A DNA stretch of 64,000 nt from Thermoguttaceae bacterium (GCA_017937485.1 JAGBDN010000003.1:115920-179919); one strand, 5' to 3'; numbered from the stretch's first letter, positions 16,611 through 25,489 are shown. Program-made: numbers and translations. The notes: generated by a model not told the origin, from the letters alone.

Positions 16611-16639
16611 TTGACGCCGCGTCGTCCGTCGGTTAAACT
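16611..16639 (+). promoter_or_regulatory. Promoter of the repeat-protein block
   Basis: TTGACG (16611-16616) and TAAACT (16634-16639) are 17 bases apart, about 90 bases before the ankyrin-like gene. No comparable promoter is visible before the next two genes, so it may drive all three. Confidence 0.6.
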
Positions 16640-16729
16640 AAACGACGTCGGATAACGGCGCGACGTCTTGTTTCCGTCGCCGCTCGGCGTTCGATTCTCG
16701 CAAGCAACGACTAAGCAAGGAGTTAAGCA

Positions 16730-17794
16730 ATGACGCTAACTAAGAAAAAGATCGCGGCGCTCGTTATTCTCGTCCTTCTTTTGGCGGCGGCGCCGGTCGG
16801 CGTTCGGTTGGGCGGAATCGCTTGCCGAGCGTATAAAGACGGCGTTTCCTTCGAAGAAGCGCTCCGAATGCAAGTCGGCGAAGAAATCGGCGACCAGTTT
16901 TACAACAAAAGCGGCCCGGTTTACGACGCGTTCGTCGAGAAAGCCGAAGCGAATAAACGCGCTTGGGCGGAAAATCCTTGGCGCGTCGCCAAGTGGAACG
17001 CCCAAGAAGAGTTCGCCGACCCGAAAGTCGTCGCGCTCTGTAAAGCGATCGAAGAACGCGACTTAGCGAAAATCGAGCGAGCGCTCGCCGACGGCGCCGA
17101 CGCGAAGGCCGTCGGGAAATCGGGCGCGACGCCCCTTCTTTGGCTTTGCCTCGACGAAACCCCGTCGGCGGCGATCGCGAACCGCCTCCTCGACGCGGGC
17201 GCCGACCCGAACGTCGAAACGACCGACCGGCTCAGCCCCCGAAACGACCTTAGGGGTTGGCGCAAATTTCCTCTCCGTTCGACGGCGACGCCGCATCTTA
17301 TCCTGAGATCGGGCGACGTTGCGTTAGTCCGTCGCGTCCTCGCCGCCGGCTTCGACCCGTCCTTTTATTACTATTCGGATCTATCGCGAGCGGACGACGG
17401 CGCCGACTGGAGCGATAATCTCCCGCGCCTCGCCCTTTGGGACGTCGACGAAGAAATATACTCCGCGATTCTCGAACAAGATTTTAGCGTCGACGCGTTA
17501 AACGAAGCGCTCTACCGGGCGATCTATAGGCCGAACGCTTGGGCGATTCGAGCGCTTATTAAAGCCGGCGCCGACTGGAAGTCGTTTGAGCGAGAACTTC
17601 AAGGACGCGTTGAATATCGCAAAGACCTTCGCGCCGAATACGTCGACGTCGTCGCCGCGTTCCTCGAAGCCGGGGCCGATCCCGCGCTCTTCGCCGACTT
17701 CGTAAACGACGCGAACGCGGAAAAAACGGAAGACGACGAGTCGACGGAAGCGGAAGCGTCGCCCGAAACCGAAACAGCGCCGGAAACGAAGTAA
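16730..17794 (+). CDS. Membrane-anchored or secreted ankyrin-repeat-like protein
   Basis: A 354-residue protein. Residues 7-30 form one hydrophobic segment (ALVILVLLLAAAPVGV), either a signal anchor or an uncleaved signal. From about 100 to 325 it shows degenerate ankyrin units: KIERALADGADAKAVGKSG with ATPLLWLC, then ANRLLDAGADPN, VRRVLAAGFDP, IRALIKAGADW and VAAFLEAGADP, each ending in the typical G-A/F-D turn. The tail (last 25 residues) is acidic and rich in Glu, Thr, Pro, like the tails of the two genes downstream. AAGGAG lies 7 bases before the ATG. Ankyrin units suggest protein binding; the partner is unknown. Confidence 0.8.
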   Translation: MTLTKKKIAALVILVLLLAAAPVGVRLGGIACRAYKDGVSFEEALRMQVGEEIGDQFYNKSGPVYDAFVEKAEANKRAWAENPWRVAKWNAQEEFADPKVVALCKAIEERDLAKIERALADGADAKAVGKSGATPLLWLCLDETPSAAIANRLLDAGADPNVETTDRLSPRNDLRGWRKFPLRSTATPHLILRSGDVALVRRVLAAGFDPSFYYYSDLSRADDGADWSDNLPRLALWDVDEEIYSAILEQDFSVDALNEALYRAIYRPNAWAIRALIKAGADWKSFERELQGRVEYRKDLRAEYVDVVAAFLEAGADPALFADFVNDANAEKTEDDESTEAEASPETETAPETK

Positions 17795-17808
17795 CGTCGC
17801 GCGGATTA

Positions 17809-17855
17809 ACGCCGCCGCGCTCCACGACGTCGCTTGCGAATTTACGCGGCGGCGT
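17809..17855. other. GC-rich hairpin between the ankyrin-like and first pentapeptide genes
   Basis: ACGCCGCCGCG (17809-17819) pairs perfectly with CGCGGCGGCGT (17845-17855) across a 25-base loop. No T-run follows, so it may attenuate or protect mRNA rather than terminate. Confidence 0.35.
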
Positions 17856-17919
17856 CCGGGCGCCTTTCGCATTACTTACTCGCCGACTCGCTTACTCGCA
17901 TTATTCAGGAGTTTACACG

Positions 17920-19041
17920 ATGAAACGTCAACGCCTTTCCCTCGCCGTCGTCGCGATGTTCGCCTTCGTCGCAAGTTGCGCCGTTCCCGTCGTTTGCGTC
18001 GCGCAAGATTACGGTTACTCCGAAGCGCACGGTAAAGAAATTTGCGACCCGTTGCCGTCGTCCGAATTTATCGTTCTGCCGGAAGATCCCCGCCACGGGC
18101 CTAGCGGCGCGTACGAAAACACGATCTTTCGCATTGCCCGATCGGGTCGCGTCCTCCGAATCGCCGACGGTCTCGACGCAAGCGGTTTGCTTCTGCACGA
18201 CGCGGCCTTTACCAACGTCAAAATTCAAGACGCGAACTTCAGCGGCTCCGCGTTGGTAAACGTCGACTTTCGGCAAGCGGTTTTCGTTCGTTGCGACTTT
18301 TCGTCGTCCTGGTTGCACCGCGTTCGAACCGACGGATATACGCGCTTTATCGACTGCAAGTTTGACGACGCGTATTTGATGAACATCGATTTGGCCGATA
18401 CTTTCGGCGGCGCGTTGATCTCGGCGGAAGAGCTAAAGGAAACGCGCAACTTCAAAAAGAAAATCGGTTTTTCCGGCGTTTCCGTCAATCACGCGCTCGA
18501 TTACTCCGGTCTTACCTTCTCTTACCCCGACCCGTATTGCACCTACGCGTGCGACGCCGTTCGCGCCCTCGGTTTTCACGACGCGTTTTTAGAAAGCGGT
18601 CGATTCGAAAACCTCGACGGCGACAAGTTGCGCCAAACGAGAAATTTCCGCCAAAAAATTTATCAAAACCTTTATTTTCGGCCCTATCTGCCCGAACCTT
18701 TCGACGGCGCCAAACTATCGTTTCGCGAATTCGATTTTTCGAACTCAATCTTAGTCGACGTTCAATTTAAACGCGTCGACTTAACCGCCGCTTCGTTCGA
18801 GAACGCGGCGCTAAAAAACGCGGATTTTACCGAATGTGTCGGACTGACGCTCGAACAAATGAAGTCGACTTGGAACTGGAAAGCCGGGCGAATGGATTTA
18901 ATCAAATTGCCGCCGGAATTGCAAGCGCAAGTCGACGCCGCGCTCGTCGCAGAAGCCGCGCAAACACCGGAAGCGTCGCCCGAAACCGCGCTGGAAACGG
19001 AAATCGAATCCGAACCGGAAACGACGCCGGAAGCCGAATAG
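17920..19041 (+). CDS. Secreted pentapeptide-repeat protein (paralogue 1)
   Basis: A 373-residue protein with a signal peptide (residues 1-29, ending VVCVAQ). The mature part carries pentapeptide-type beta-helix runs in the A(D/N)xF pattern: DANFSGSALVNVDFRQAVF near 105-123, SFREFDFSNSIL near 270, and AALKNADF near 300. These are punctuated by three copies of a linker of the form E(E/Q)xxxTRNFxxK or STWNWKAG (near residues 173, 237 and 314). The last 45 residues form a Pro/Glu/Thr tail. AGGAG precedes the ATG. Leader DNA and signal-peptide codons closely resemble those of the next gene, so the two arose by tandem duplication. The fold is a right-handed quadrilateral beta-helix; the role is unknown. 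Confidence 0.82.
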   Translation: MKRQRLSLAVVAMFAFVASCAVPVVCVAQDYGYSEAHGKEICDPLPSSEFIVLPEDPRHGPSGAYENTIFRIARSGRVLRIADGLDASGLLLHDAAFTNVKIQDANFSGSALVNVDFRQAVFVRCDFSSSWLHRVRTDGYTRFIDCKFDDAYLMNIDLADTFGGALISAEELKETRNFKKKIGFSGVSVNHALDYSGLTFSYPDPYCTYACDAVRALGFHDAFLESGRFENLDGDKLRQTRNFRQKIYQNLYFRPYLPEPFDGAKLSFREFDFSNSILVDVQFKRVDLTAASFENAALKNADFTECVGLTLEQMKSTWNWKAGRMDLIKLPPELQAQVDAALVAEAAQTPEASPETALETEIESEPETTPEAE

Positions 19042-19059
19042 CGGCGCCCGCGTTCCGAA

Positions 19060-19087
19060 ACGTCGCCGAAAGTTTTCACGGCGACGT
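19060..19087. other. Hairpin between the two pentapeptide genes
   Basis: ACGTCGCCG (19060-19068) pairs with CGGCGACGT (19079-19087) around a 10-base loop. Its placement mirrors the hairpin at 17809-17855, again with no T-run. Confidence 0.35.
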
Positions 19088-19146
19088 CCCGTCGTTTTCC
19101 TCCGTTATCGTTCCCCGCCAATTTACGTTCGTTAGGAGTTTACGCA

Positions 19147-20610
19147 ATGCTGCTTCAACGCTTTTTCCTCGCCGCCGTCGCGACGTTTGTCTTCGTCGCA
19201 AGCGCCGCCGTTTCTTGCGTTTGCGCTTCAACGTTCGCGCTCGAAAACGACGCGGCGTCGACGTTTTCCGCCTCCTCGTCCGCCGACGCTTCCGAAGTCG
19301 ATTTCTACCTTTATTTTCAACCGACTCGCCCCGACGCGTTTTATTTCCGTTGGAAGGAAGCGGTCGAGAAAATTCGCGCTAAAGTCGGGAACGACAAAAT
19401 CAACGCGATCGCGGCGGCGATTCGCTCCGACGCTTCGACGCTCGCCTTGCGTCGCGAACTCGAAGGCGCGACGCTCGAAAACGTTCTCGTTTCTTCCGCG
19501 TCTTCCCTCGGATACGACGATATGTCGTCCGGCGATATTTTCGGCGTCCCGTTTACTTGGGAACTCTTGCGAAAAACGGAAAACCAACGTTTGCAACGCT
19601 TAACCGACGTCGTTTTCGACGGAGTCGATTTGACCGGCGTTTCCTTTTGCGATTGGCGGTTGGAGCGCGTTCGCTTTAACGAGTCGGTCGTCGGCTTGGA
19701 AACCTGCGATTTTTCCGGCGCGACGCTAAACGACGTCGTCTTTTGCGCGCCGATAACGTTCGAACAATTCGCCTCGACGCGAAGTTTCCAAAACAACGCT
19801 TTACACGACGTCGCCTTGCGCTTCGGCGACCCGATTTCCGGCGCTCTTCCGCCCGAAAAGCCTTTCGCTTTAAGCGGTTGGGACTTTTCCGGCAAAGACC
19901 TAAGCCGCGTTTCCTTCGGTCGGTTCGTCTCGGGCGCCGACGCCGACTTTACCGGCGCCGATCTAGGCGCGTCGTTCGACAAGATTTCGCCTCTTTTACG
20001 CAATCCGGCGCCCGCGTCTCGCCCGGCGGAGCTTCCGCTCGATATGACCGAAGCGCAATTCGCTTCGACGGCAAGTTGCCGCTCCGGCTTGCTTTGCGGC
20101 GTTTCGTTCCCGAACGACGTAAGCGGTTGGGACTTTTCCGATTGCCTTTTAGTCGGATCGCGCTTCGACTCTGTTTCCTTCGCCGACGCCGATTTTACCG
20201 ACGCCGACGTTCGCGGCGCCGCCTTTTGGCCGAATCCGAAGGGCACGAACGCGCGCTTTTTAACCGCGAAACAATTTTATTCGACGCGGTGCTATAAAAC
20301 GGGCGACCTTCGCGGAATTACGTTCGGTAGCGCTTGCGCGATCGCCGGTTGGGATTTTTCGAAAAAGAATTTGTCCGGCTGCCGGTTTTATTGCCCGCTC
20401 GACGGCGTCGACTTTACCGACGCGATCATAACCGACGTCGAATTTGGATACGGCGTCGAACTAACGCGCGAGCAACTCGAATCGACTTGGGACTTCAAAA
20501 GCGGCGCTTGGAACGCTCGTCAAAAGTACAAAACGAAGACCGCCGGCGTCGACCGCGACCGCAAAACGCGCCCCGCCAAAGGAACTGAACCAACGCCGAA
20601 AACGGAGTAA
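19147..20610 (+). CDS. Secreted pentapeptide-repeat protein (paralogue 2)
   Basis: A 487-residue protein with a signal peptide (residues 1-27, ending CVCAS). After a helical region (about 55-125) it has four copies of a roughly 70-residue unit. Each opens with (Y/A/E)ST followed by an aromatic/charged loop (FASTRSF near 208, FASTASC near 304, FYSTRCY near 377, LESTWDF near 443), continues with a GWDFS strand and ends in ADFTDA-type pentapeptides. The same unit occurs in its neighbour at 17920. The tail is basic then Pro/Thr/Glu. AGGAG precedes the ATG by 8 bases. Known pentapeptide proteins include DNA mimics, but a secreted one is more likely structural or adhesive. Confidence 0.83.
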   Translation: MLLQRFFLAAVATFVFVASAAVSCVCASTFALENDAASTFSASSSADASEVDFYLYFQPTRPDAFYFRWKEAVEKIRAKVGNDKINAIAAAIRSDASTLALRRELEGATLENVLVSSASSLGYDDMSSGDIFGVPFTWELLRKTENQRLQRLTDVVFDGVDLTGVSFCDWRLERVRFNESVVGLETCDFSGATLNDVVFCAPITFEQFASTRSFQNNALHDVALRFGDPISGALPPEKPFALSGWDFSGKDLSRVSFGRFVSGADADFTGADLGASFDKISPLLRNPAPASRPAELPLDMTEAQFASTASCRSGLLCGVSFPNDVSGWDFSDCLLVGSRFDSVSFADADFTDADVRGAAFWPNPKGTNARFLTAKQFYSTRCYKTGDLRGITFGSACAIAGWDFSKKNLSGCRFYCPLDGVDFTDAIITDVEFGYGVELTREQLESTWDFKSGAWNARQKYKTKTAGVDRDRKTRPAKGTEPTPKTE

Positions 20611-20643
20611 CGTCGAAAGCGGGCCAAACCGCCGACGTCGCCA

Positions 20644-20683
20644 AACGATTATCGCGCCGTTTTCCCGTTTTCGCAACGCGGCG
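20644..20683. repeat. 40-bp direct repeat, copy 1 (encodes the BspA C-terminus)
   Basis: Identical at 38 of 40 positions to 23045-23084 in the same orientation. On the minus strand it encodes the last residues, PRCENGKTAR, and the TAA of the BspA-like gene. Confidence 0.8.
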
Positions 20684-22892
20684 TCAACCAACGTTTAAAG
20701 AACGCGCGCCGCCGTTGCTCCGACGGTCGGAACCGAATTTTGTTCTCGCGAGCGTATTTTTCGCCGACGGACCCCTCGGCGGCGAAAAAAGTTAAGCGAA
20801 ACAAACAACCGTGAAACGCGTTTTGCGCAATATCCTCGACGCTCGACGGTAAAACGACCGTTCGCAACGCTTTGCATTTCCAAAACGCCAGTTCGCCGAT
20901 CGTTCGCGGCCCTTCGGAAAACGCGACTTTCCGCAAATTCCGCAACTCGGCGAACGCGGCATATTCGACCGTTCGCAACTCCGGCGGGAACTCGACTTCC
21001 GTCGTCGCTCGAGCGTTTTCAAACGCCCGTTTGGCGATCGTCTCGACGCCCCGCGGAACGACGCGTTTTTCTTGGGCCCCGAAAGCAAGTAAAAGCGTTT
21101 TGCCGTCGGCGGTTAGCAAAAACTCTTCGACCGTTCGGAAGTTCGGATTTTCCGGCGCGATTTCAATCGACGACAAAGCGCCGCACTCGCTAAACGTCGT
21201 ATATTTCAACGTTTCCAACTCCGCCGGAAAGACAATCGTTTCCAACGCCCGGCAATGTTCGAACGCGCCGTGCTCGACCGTCCGCAACCCGCGACCAAAA
21301 GTCGCTTTTTTCAAGTTAACGCAACCGGCAACCGCCTCGTTTTCAAGCGTTTGAACCCCGTCGGAAAAAACGAGTTTCTCCAACGAAGCGCCGGAAAACG
21401 CGCCCTTTTCAACCGTCTCGACGTTCGACGGCGCCGCGTAACATCGTTCCTTTCTCCCGGCGGGATAACGAATTAACCTCTTTCCGTCGGCGGAGAAGAG
21501 GACGCCATCGACCGACTTAAAAAAGGCGTTGCCGGGCGCGACCTTAATTTCCGTTAACGACCAACACTCGGCGAACGCCCCGACCGTCGGAGGCTCGAGC
21601 CAACAGCCGTCGGAATGCGTTCGCCAAGCCGCGTCGCGCTCCAACTCTTTTAACGACGCCGGCAACGTTATCTCCGTCAACGCTTTGCACCGGGCGAAAG
21701 CCCCGCTTTCGATTCGCTCGACGCCTTCCGGAAGCGAAATCGACGACAACGACCGGCATTCGTTAAACGCGCTGTATTCGATACTTGCAAGCCCTTTCGG
21801 AAGCGCGACCTCCTTCAACGCTTCGCAACCGGCGAACGCGTCGCGGCCAAGAGTTTCCAAGCCGTCCGGAAGCGCGACCGACGTCAACGCTTTGCAATCG
21901 CAAAACGCGGCGTCGCCGATACTTCGCAAGCCGTCCGGAAACGAAATCGACGACAACGCTTCGCAACCGGCGAACCCCATTTCGCCGATACTCCGCAACC
22001 CCGACGGAAGCGAAACCGACGCCAACGACGAACAACCGCAAAACGTTTCGCGGCCGATGTTTAACATTCCGTTCGTAAGCGTCGCCGACGCCAACGAAGA
22101 GCAATATTGGAACGCGCCGTCGCCCATCTCCCGCAACTCGTTCGGAAAGTCGACCGTCGACAAGGAATCGCAATGTTCAAACGCGCCGAAGCCGATCCTT
22201 TGCCCCCCGGGCGGAAGCGAAATCGCCGTCAACGCCTTGCAACCGTAAAACGCGCCCTCGACAATTCGCTCGACGCCGTCCGGAACGACGAGCGCACCCC
22301 GTTTGCCTCCCGGAACCTGAATCAACGTCTTCCCGTCGGCGGAATAAAGAACGCCGTCGACGGAGCGGAAAGCGGCGTTCCCCGACGCGACCTTAATCGC
22401 CGTCAACGACGAACAGCCGAAAAACGCGCCGTCGACGATTCGCTCGACGCCGCCCGAAACGACGAACGCGCCCCGTTTGCCCGGCGGAACCCGAACCAAC
22501 GTCTTTCCGTCGGCGAAGTAAAGGACGCCGTCGACGGAGCGGAAAACGGCGTTCCCCGGCGCGACGTTAATCGCCGTCAACTCCGAACACTCGGCGAACA
22601 GGCGACAATTCTCCGCCGACGCGCTCCCCAACCTTCGAAGACTCGCCGGTAATTCGATCGAACGCAAGCGATGCAACTTTTGAGACGCGCCTCGTCCGAT
22701 CGCCGTCGTCGGGCGCCCGTCGAACGTCTCCGGAACAACGACGTCGGTCGCGCTCCACTTCCTAAACCAGTCGATCGCGGCTCCGCCGTCCTCGCCGACT
22801 TCCCACTCGAAATCGTCCGGCAAATCCGCGATTTCTCGCTCCGACGTTCGCTTCCAAAAGTCGCTCCATCTTTTCCGCGTCTTTCGCCCCAT
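20649..22892 (-). CDS. BspA-type leucine-rich-repeat protein
   Basis: A 747-residue protein made almost wholly of LRR_5 (Treponema/BspA) units of about 23 residues: the consensus LxxIxLPxGLxxIGxxAFxGCxAL recurs some 20 times. Three islands of the form APGNAxFRSVDGVLYSADGKTL, typical of BspA proteins, break the series (near residues 130, 185 and 430; a degenerate fourth near 580). The first 50 residues are charged, with WSDFWKR and DLPDDFEWEVGEDG, and there is no signal peptide, so it may be cytoplasmic or use another export route. AAGGAG lies before the ATG. It faces the pentapeptide genes and stops 38 bases from the second. Related proteins bind host or bacterial surfaces; here the partner is unknown. 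Confidence 0.9.
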   Translation of the reverse strand: MGRKTRKRWSDFWKRTSEREIADLPDDFEWEVGEDGGAAIDWFRKWSATDVVVPETFDGRPTTAIGRGASQKLHRLRSIELPASLRRLGSASAENCRLFAECSELTAINVAPGNAVFRSVDGVLYFADGKTLVRVPPGKRGAFVVSGGVERIVDGAFFGCSSLTAIKVASGNAAFRSVDGVLYSADGKTLIQVPGGKRGALVVPDGVERIVEGAFYGCKALTAISLPPGGQRIGFGAFEHCDSLSTVDFPNELREMGDGAFQYCSSLASATLTNGMLNIGRETFCGCSSLASVSLPSGLRSIGEMGFAGCEALSSISFPDGLRSIGDAAFCDCKALTSVALPDGLETLGRDAFAGCEALKEVALPKGLASIEYSAFNECRSLSSISLPEGVERIESGAFARCKALTEITLPASLKELERDAAWRTHSDGCWLEPPTVGAFAECWSLTEIKVAPGNAFFKSVDGVLFSADGKRLIRYPAGRKERCYAAPSNVETVEKGAFSGASLEKLVFSDGVQTLENEAVAGCVNLKKATFGRGLRTVEHGAFEHCRALETIVFPAELETLKYTTFSECGALSSIEIAPENPNFRTVEEFLLTADGKTLLLAFGAQEKRVVPRGVETIAKRAFENARATTEVEFPPELRTVEYAAFAELRNLRKVAFSEGPRTIGELAFWKCKALRTVVLPSSVEDIAQNAFHGCLFRLTFFAAEGSVGEKYARENKIRFRPSEQRRRAFFKRWLTPRCENGKTAR

Positions 22893-22973
22893 CGCCGTTT
22901 CTCCTTTTTTTAAATTTTGCCAACGCGCCGCTTTCGCCGTCCAATCTTATTGGGCCTCGACCGTCCGACCTTT

Positions 22974-23002
22974 ATTTTAACGCGCCCGAAACCTTAAATT
23001 AA
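22974..23002 (-). promoter_or_regulatory. Candidate promoter of the BspA-like gene
   Basis: On the minus strand TTAATT (22997-23002) and TAAAAT (22974-22979) are 17 bases apart, about 80 bases before the ATG. Confidence 0.5.
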
Positions 23003-23044
23003 GACGTTCAAAACGTTGACGGCGATATTTTAAGCGTCGCGCCG

Positions 23045-23084
23045 AACGATTACCGCGCCGTTTTCCCGTTTTCGCGACGCGGCG
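23045..23084. repeat. 40-bp direct repeat, copy 2
   Basis: 38 of 40 identical to 20644-20683. On the minus strand it still reads PRRENGKTAR followed by TAA, as if it were the 3' end of a lost paralogue of the BspA-like gene. Confidence 0.75.
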
Positions 23085-23169
23085 AGCAACAAATTTCCGG
23101 CTTTTTCGTCGTTTCGGAGAAAAAAGCGAACTTTTTTCGCGAAAATCGCTTCAAAAAAGCGCAAAACGT

Positions 23170-23198
23170 TTGCGTCGACGGCGCCGATAAGGTAAAAT
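23170..23198 (+). promoter_or_regulatory. Promoter of the Gfo/Idh/MocA gene
   Basis: TTGCGT (23170-23175) and TAAAAT (23193-23198) are 17 bases apart. The leader would be about 130 bases. Confidence 0.65.
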
Positions 23199-23337
23199 AA
23201 GGAAAAGTCGACGCGGCGACGGTCGCGGGCGGCGCTTTTCAACTTCCCATTTCGCTCCGAAGCGTCGGCGAGTCGAGCCCCGTTCGACGACGGTCGCGGT
23301 TAGGAGTTCCTTCGTTTGTTTTAAGGAAAGAACGCAA

Positions 23338-24687
23338 ATGAAACGACGCGATTTTATGAAAGTCGGCGGCCTCGGCGTCGCGACCCTCGCAAGCGGAACC
23401 GGTTACAAAGGTTTCTCCGAAGAAACCGCGGATAAAAACCTCCGCGTCGGCCTCATCGGAACCGGTTGGTACGGCAAGGTCGACCTCCTGCGCTTAATCC
23501 AAGTCGCGCCGGTCGACGTCGTCTCCCTCTGCGACGTCGACCAAGAAACGCTCGACGAAGCCGGCGAAATCGTCGCGTCGCGCCAAGTTTCGAAAAAAGT
23601 TCCGCGCAAATATACCGACTATCGCAAGATGTTGGCGGAAAAAGACCTCGATATCGTCGTTATCGGCACGCCGGACCACTGGCACGCGCTCCAAATGATC
23701 GAAGCGGTCGAAAGCGGCGCCGACGTTTACGTCCAAAAGCCGATCGGCGTCGACGTCGTCGAATGCCAAGCGATGCTCTCCGCCGCGCGCAAAAACAAGG
23801 CCGTCGTTCAAGTCGGGCTCCAACGCCGCAGCACGCCGCACTTGATGACCGCGAAAAAAGAGATCGTCGACTCCGGCAAGCTCGGCAAAGTCGGCCAAGT
23901 CGACATTTACAGCTATTACGGCGGCCCCGGCGTCTGGAAGCAAGAACCGGAAACCCCGCCGGCCGGGTTCGACTTCGATATGTGGACCGGCCCGGCGCCG
24001 AAACTCCCGTATTACCCGATGATGCGTCGCCGCTCTTGGCGCAACTTCTGGGAGTTCGGGAACGGCACCCTCGGCGATATGGGCGTCCATATGTTCGATA
24101 TGACGCGCTGGTTCCTGAACCTCCGTTATCCGAAACGTATCTACTCCACCGGCGGCATTTACCTCAAAAAAGGCGGCACGCCGAACATCGCCGACACGCA
24201 AACGGTCGTTTTCGACTACGGCGACCTTGAAGTCGTTTGGAACCACCGCAGTTGGGCCGAACTGACCGACCAACGCCACCCGTGGGGCGCGTACTTCTAC
24301 GGCGAACACGGCCTCCTCAAAGCGAGTATTTACGGTTACGACTTCAAACGCTATCGTTCGAACGAAACGATCAGCGGCGACGTCGACTACGAATACGGTC
24401 GTTTCCCGGAAGAAGAACACGAACGCGACCTCGAACGTCCGTGCGCGCCGGCGATTCGCTCCCATATGAAAGACCTGCTCGACCGTATCGCCGACCGCGG
24501 TCGTCCGCGCAGCGACATCGAAGAAGGCGCCATCTCGACGATCTGCTGCGTCCTCGGGAACATCTCGATGAAACTCGGTCGCTCGCTCGAATGGGACGAA
24601 GAAGCCGGGAAAGTCAAGAACGACGACGAAGCGAACGCGATGCTCGCCCGCGAATACCGCGCGCCTTGGGTTCACCCGCAAGTTTGA
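23338..24687 (+). CDS. Tat-exported Gfo/Idh/MocA family oxidoreductase
   Basis: A 449-residue NAD(P)-dependent sugar or polyol dehydrogenase-like protein. The N-terminus has a twin-arginine signal, RRDFMK at residues 3-8 followed by a hydrophobic stretch, so it is exported folded with its cofactor. The Rossmann start VGLIGTGWYG lies near 37-46, CDVDQE near 63, and the family lysine motif is VQKPIGVDV near 132-140. The C-terminal half carries the alpha/beta sheet domain with WNFWEFGNGTLGDMGVHMFD-type residues common in the large planctomycete and Bacteroidetes branch. AAGGAAAG precedes the ATG. Substrate is unknown; exported members have been linked to glycosidase-like chemistry on polysaccharides. 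Confidence 0.93.
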   Translation: MKRRDFMKVGGLGVATLASGTGYKGFSEETADKNLRVGLIGTGWYGKVDLLRLIQVAPVDVVSLCDVDQETLDEAGEIVASRQVSKKVPRKYTDYRKMLAEKDLDIVVIGTPDHWHALQMIEAVESGADVYVQKPIGVDVVECQAMLSAARKNKAVVQVGLQRRSTPHLMTAKKEIVDSGKLGKVGQVDIYSYYGGPGVWKQEPETPPAGFDFDMWTGPAPKLPYYPMMRRRSWRNFWEFGNGTLGDMGVHMFDMTRWFLNLRYPKRIYSTGGIYLKKGGTPNIADTQTVVFDYGDLEVVWNHRSWAELTDQRHPWGAYFYGEHGLLKASIYGYDFKRYRSNETISGDVDYEYGRFPEEEHERDLERPCAPAIRSHMKDLLDRIADRGRPRSDIEEGAISTICCVLGNISMKLGRSLEWDEEAGKVKNDDEANAMLAREYRAPWVHPQV

Positions 24688-24920
24688 ATTCGACGCTAAC
24701 CGTCGAGCAGTTCCGACTTTAGCTAGCGTCGCAACCGTCGTTTGACCGTCGCGACGCGGCGTCGGTTTTTGCGTTTCTCTTTTCCGCTCCGCCGCGATTT
24801 TTCGACGCTTCTTTCGAACGTCGCGGCGGAAACGGAAGTTTTTTTCTTGTTTTCGCCGCTTTCCAACGCCTAAAAGCGCGGCGTTTCTTTATTCTTGAAG
24901 TCGTTTGAAGGAGCCGTCCG

Positions 24921-25484
24921 ATGCTCGCGTTGTTAACCGAAAGCGTTTTCTTTTGGAGCGTTTGCGTCGCGTTCGCGGCGATTTTTTCGTTCGTCCTCGG
25001 CCAAGCGACGAATCGCAAATCGCTGTTATTTCTCGGCTTAACCGCGACGCTTGCGACGGCGCTTTTGGGCGCGTTTTGCGTTTTTTGCGTCGAAACCGAC
25101 CGGAAAGCCGTTCGTCGAACGGTTCTCGCGCTCGGGGAAGCGGTCGGGCAAGACGACGTCGAGGCGACGTTGCGGCACGTTTCGCCGACCGCGTTAAAGA
25201 CGCGCCTTAAAGCGCGAGCGCATATGGCTTTAGCGGAAATCGAATGGACGAAGGTTCGCGACTTGGAAATTGTCGAAATCAACCGTTACACGTCGCCGCC
25301 GCGCGCTCTCGTTCGCTTTCGCGGCTCGGTCGGCGGTCGAGTCGTCGGGTTCGACTCGGCGAAATTTACGGTCGTCGTCGACTTTTCGGAGGTCGAATTG
25401 CGCGAAGAAGAACCCGGCGTTTGGCGCGTTACCGACCGTTGCCGGTTCAGTTATCCCGGCTACTCCGGCGAAATCGAACTTTAA
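24921..25484 (+). CDS. Small membrane protein with C-terminal soluble domain
   Basis: A 187-residue protein I do not recognise. Residues 5-30 and 34-60 are two hydrophobic segments separated by a short polar loop (GQATNRKS). The remaining 125 residues are soluble, starting with RRTVLALGEAVGQDDVEATLRHVS, which resembles the first helix of NTF2-like folds, then alternating strands (ALVRFRGSV, KFTVVVDFSEVEL, GVWRVTDRCRF). This suggests an anchored NTF2-like domain of unknown ligand. GAAGGAG precedes the ATG by 8 bases; a TTGTTT/TAAAAG pair with an 18-base spacer at 24847-24876 may be its promoter. Its stop is 5 bases from the end of the convergent YkgJ gene. Confidence 0.72.
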   Translation: MLALLTESVFFWSVCVAFAAIFSFVLGQATNRKSLLFLGLTATLATALLGAFCVFCVETDRKAVRRTVLALGEAVGQDDVEATLRHVSPTALKTRLKARAHMALAEIEWTKVRDLEIVEINRYTSPPRALVRFRGSVGGRVVGFDSAKFTVVVDFSEVELREEEPGVWRVTDRCRFSYPGYSGEIEL

Positions 25485-25489
25485 CGTTT

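Larger units (their letters stand above)
22893..23337. other. 445-bp divergent region upstream of the BspA and Gfo/Idh/MocA genes
   Basis: Holds a promoter for each direction (22974-23002 minus, 23170-23198 plus) and copy 2 of the 40-bp repeat. No gene-like frame was found apart from the short C-terminal remnant encoded by that repeat. Confidence 0.6.

Noticed and set aside
24726..24757. GCGTCGC/GCGACGC hairpin after the Gfo/Idh/MocA gene as a terminator
   Set aside because: The stem is only 7 bp and the T-run is nine bases further on, so it is not convincing.
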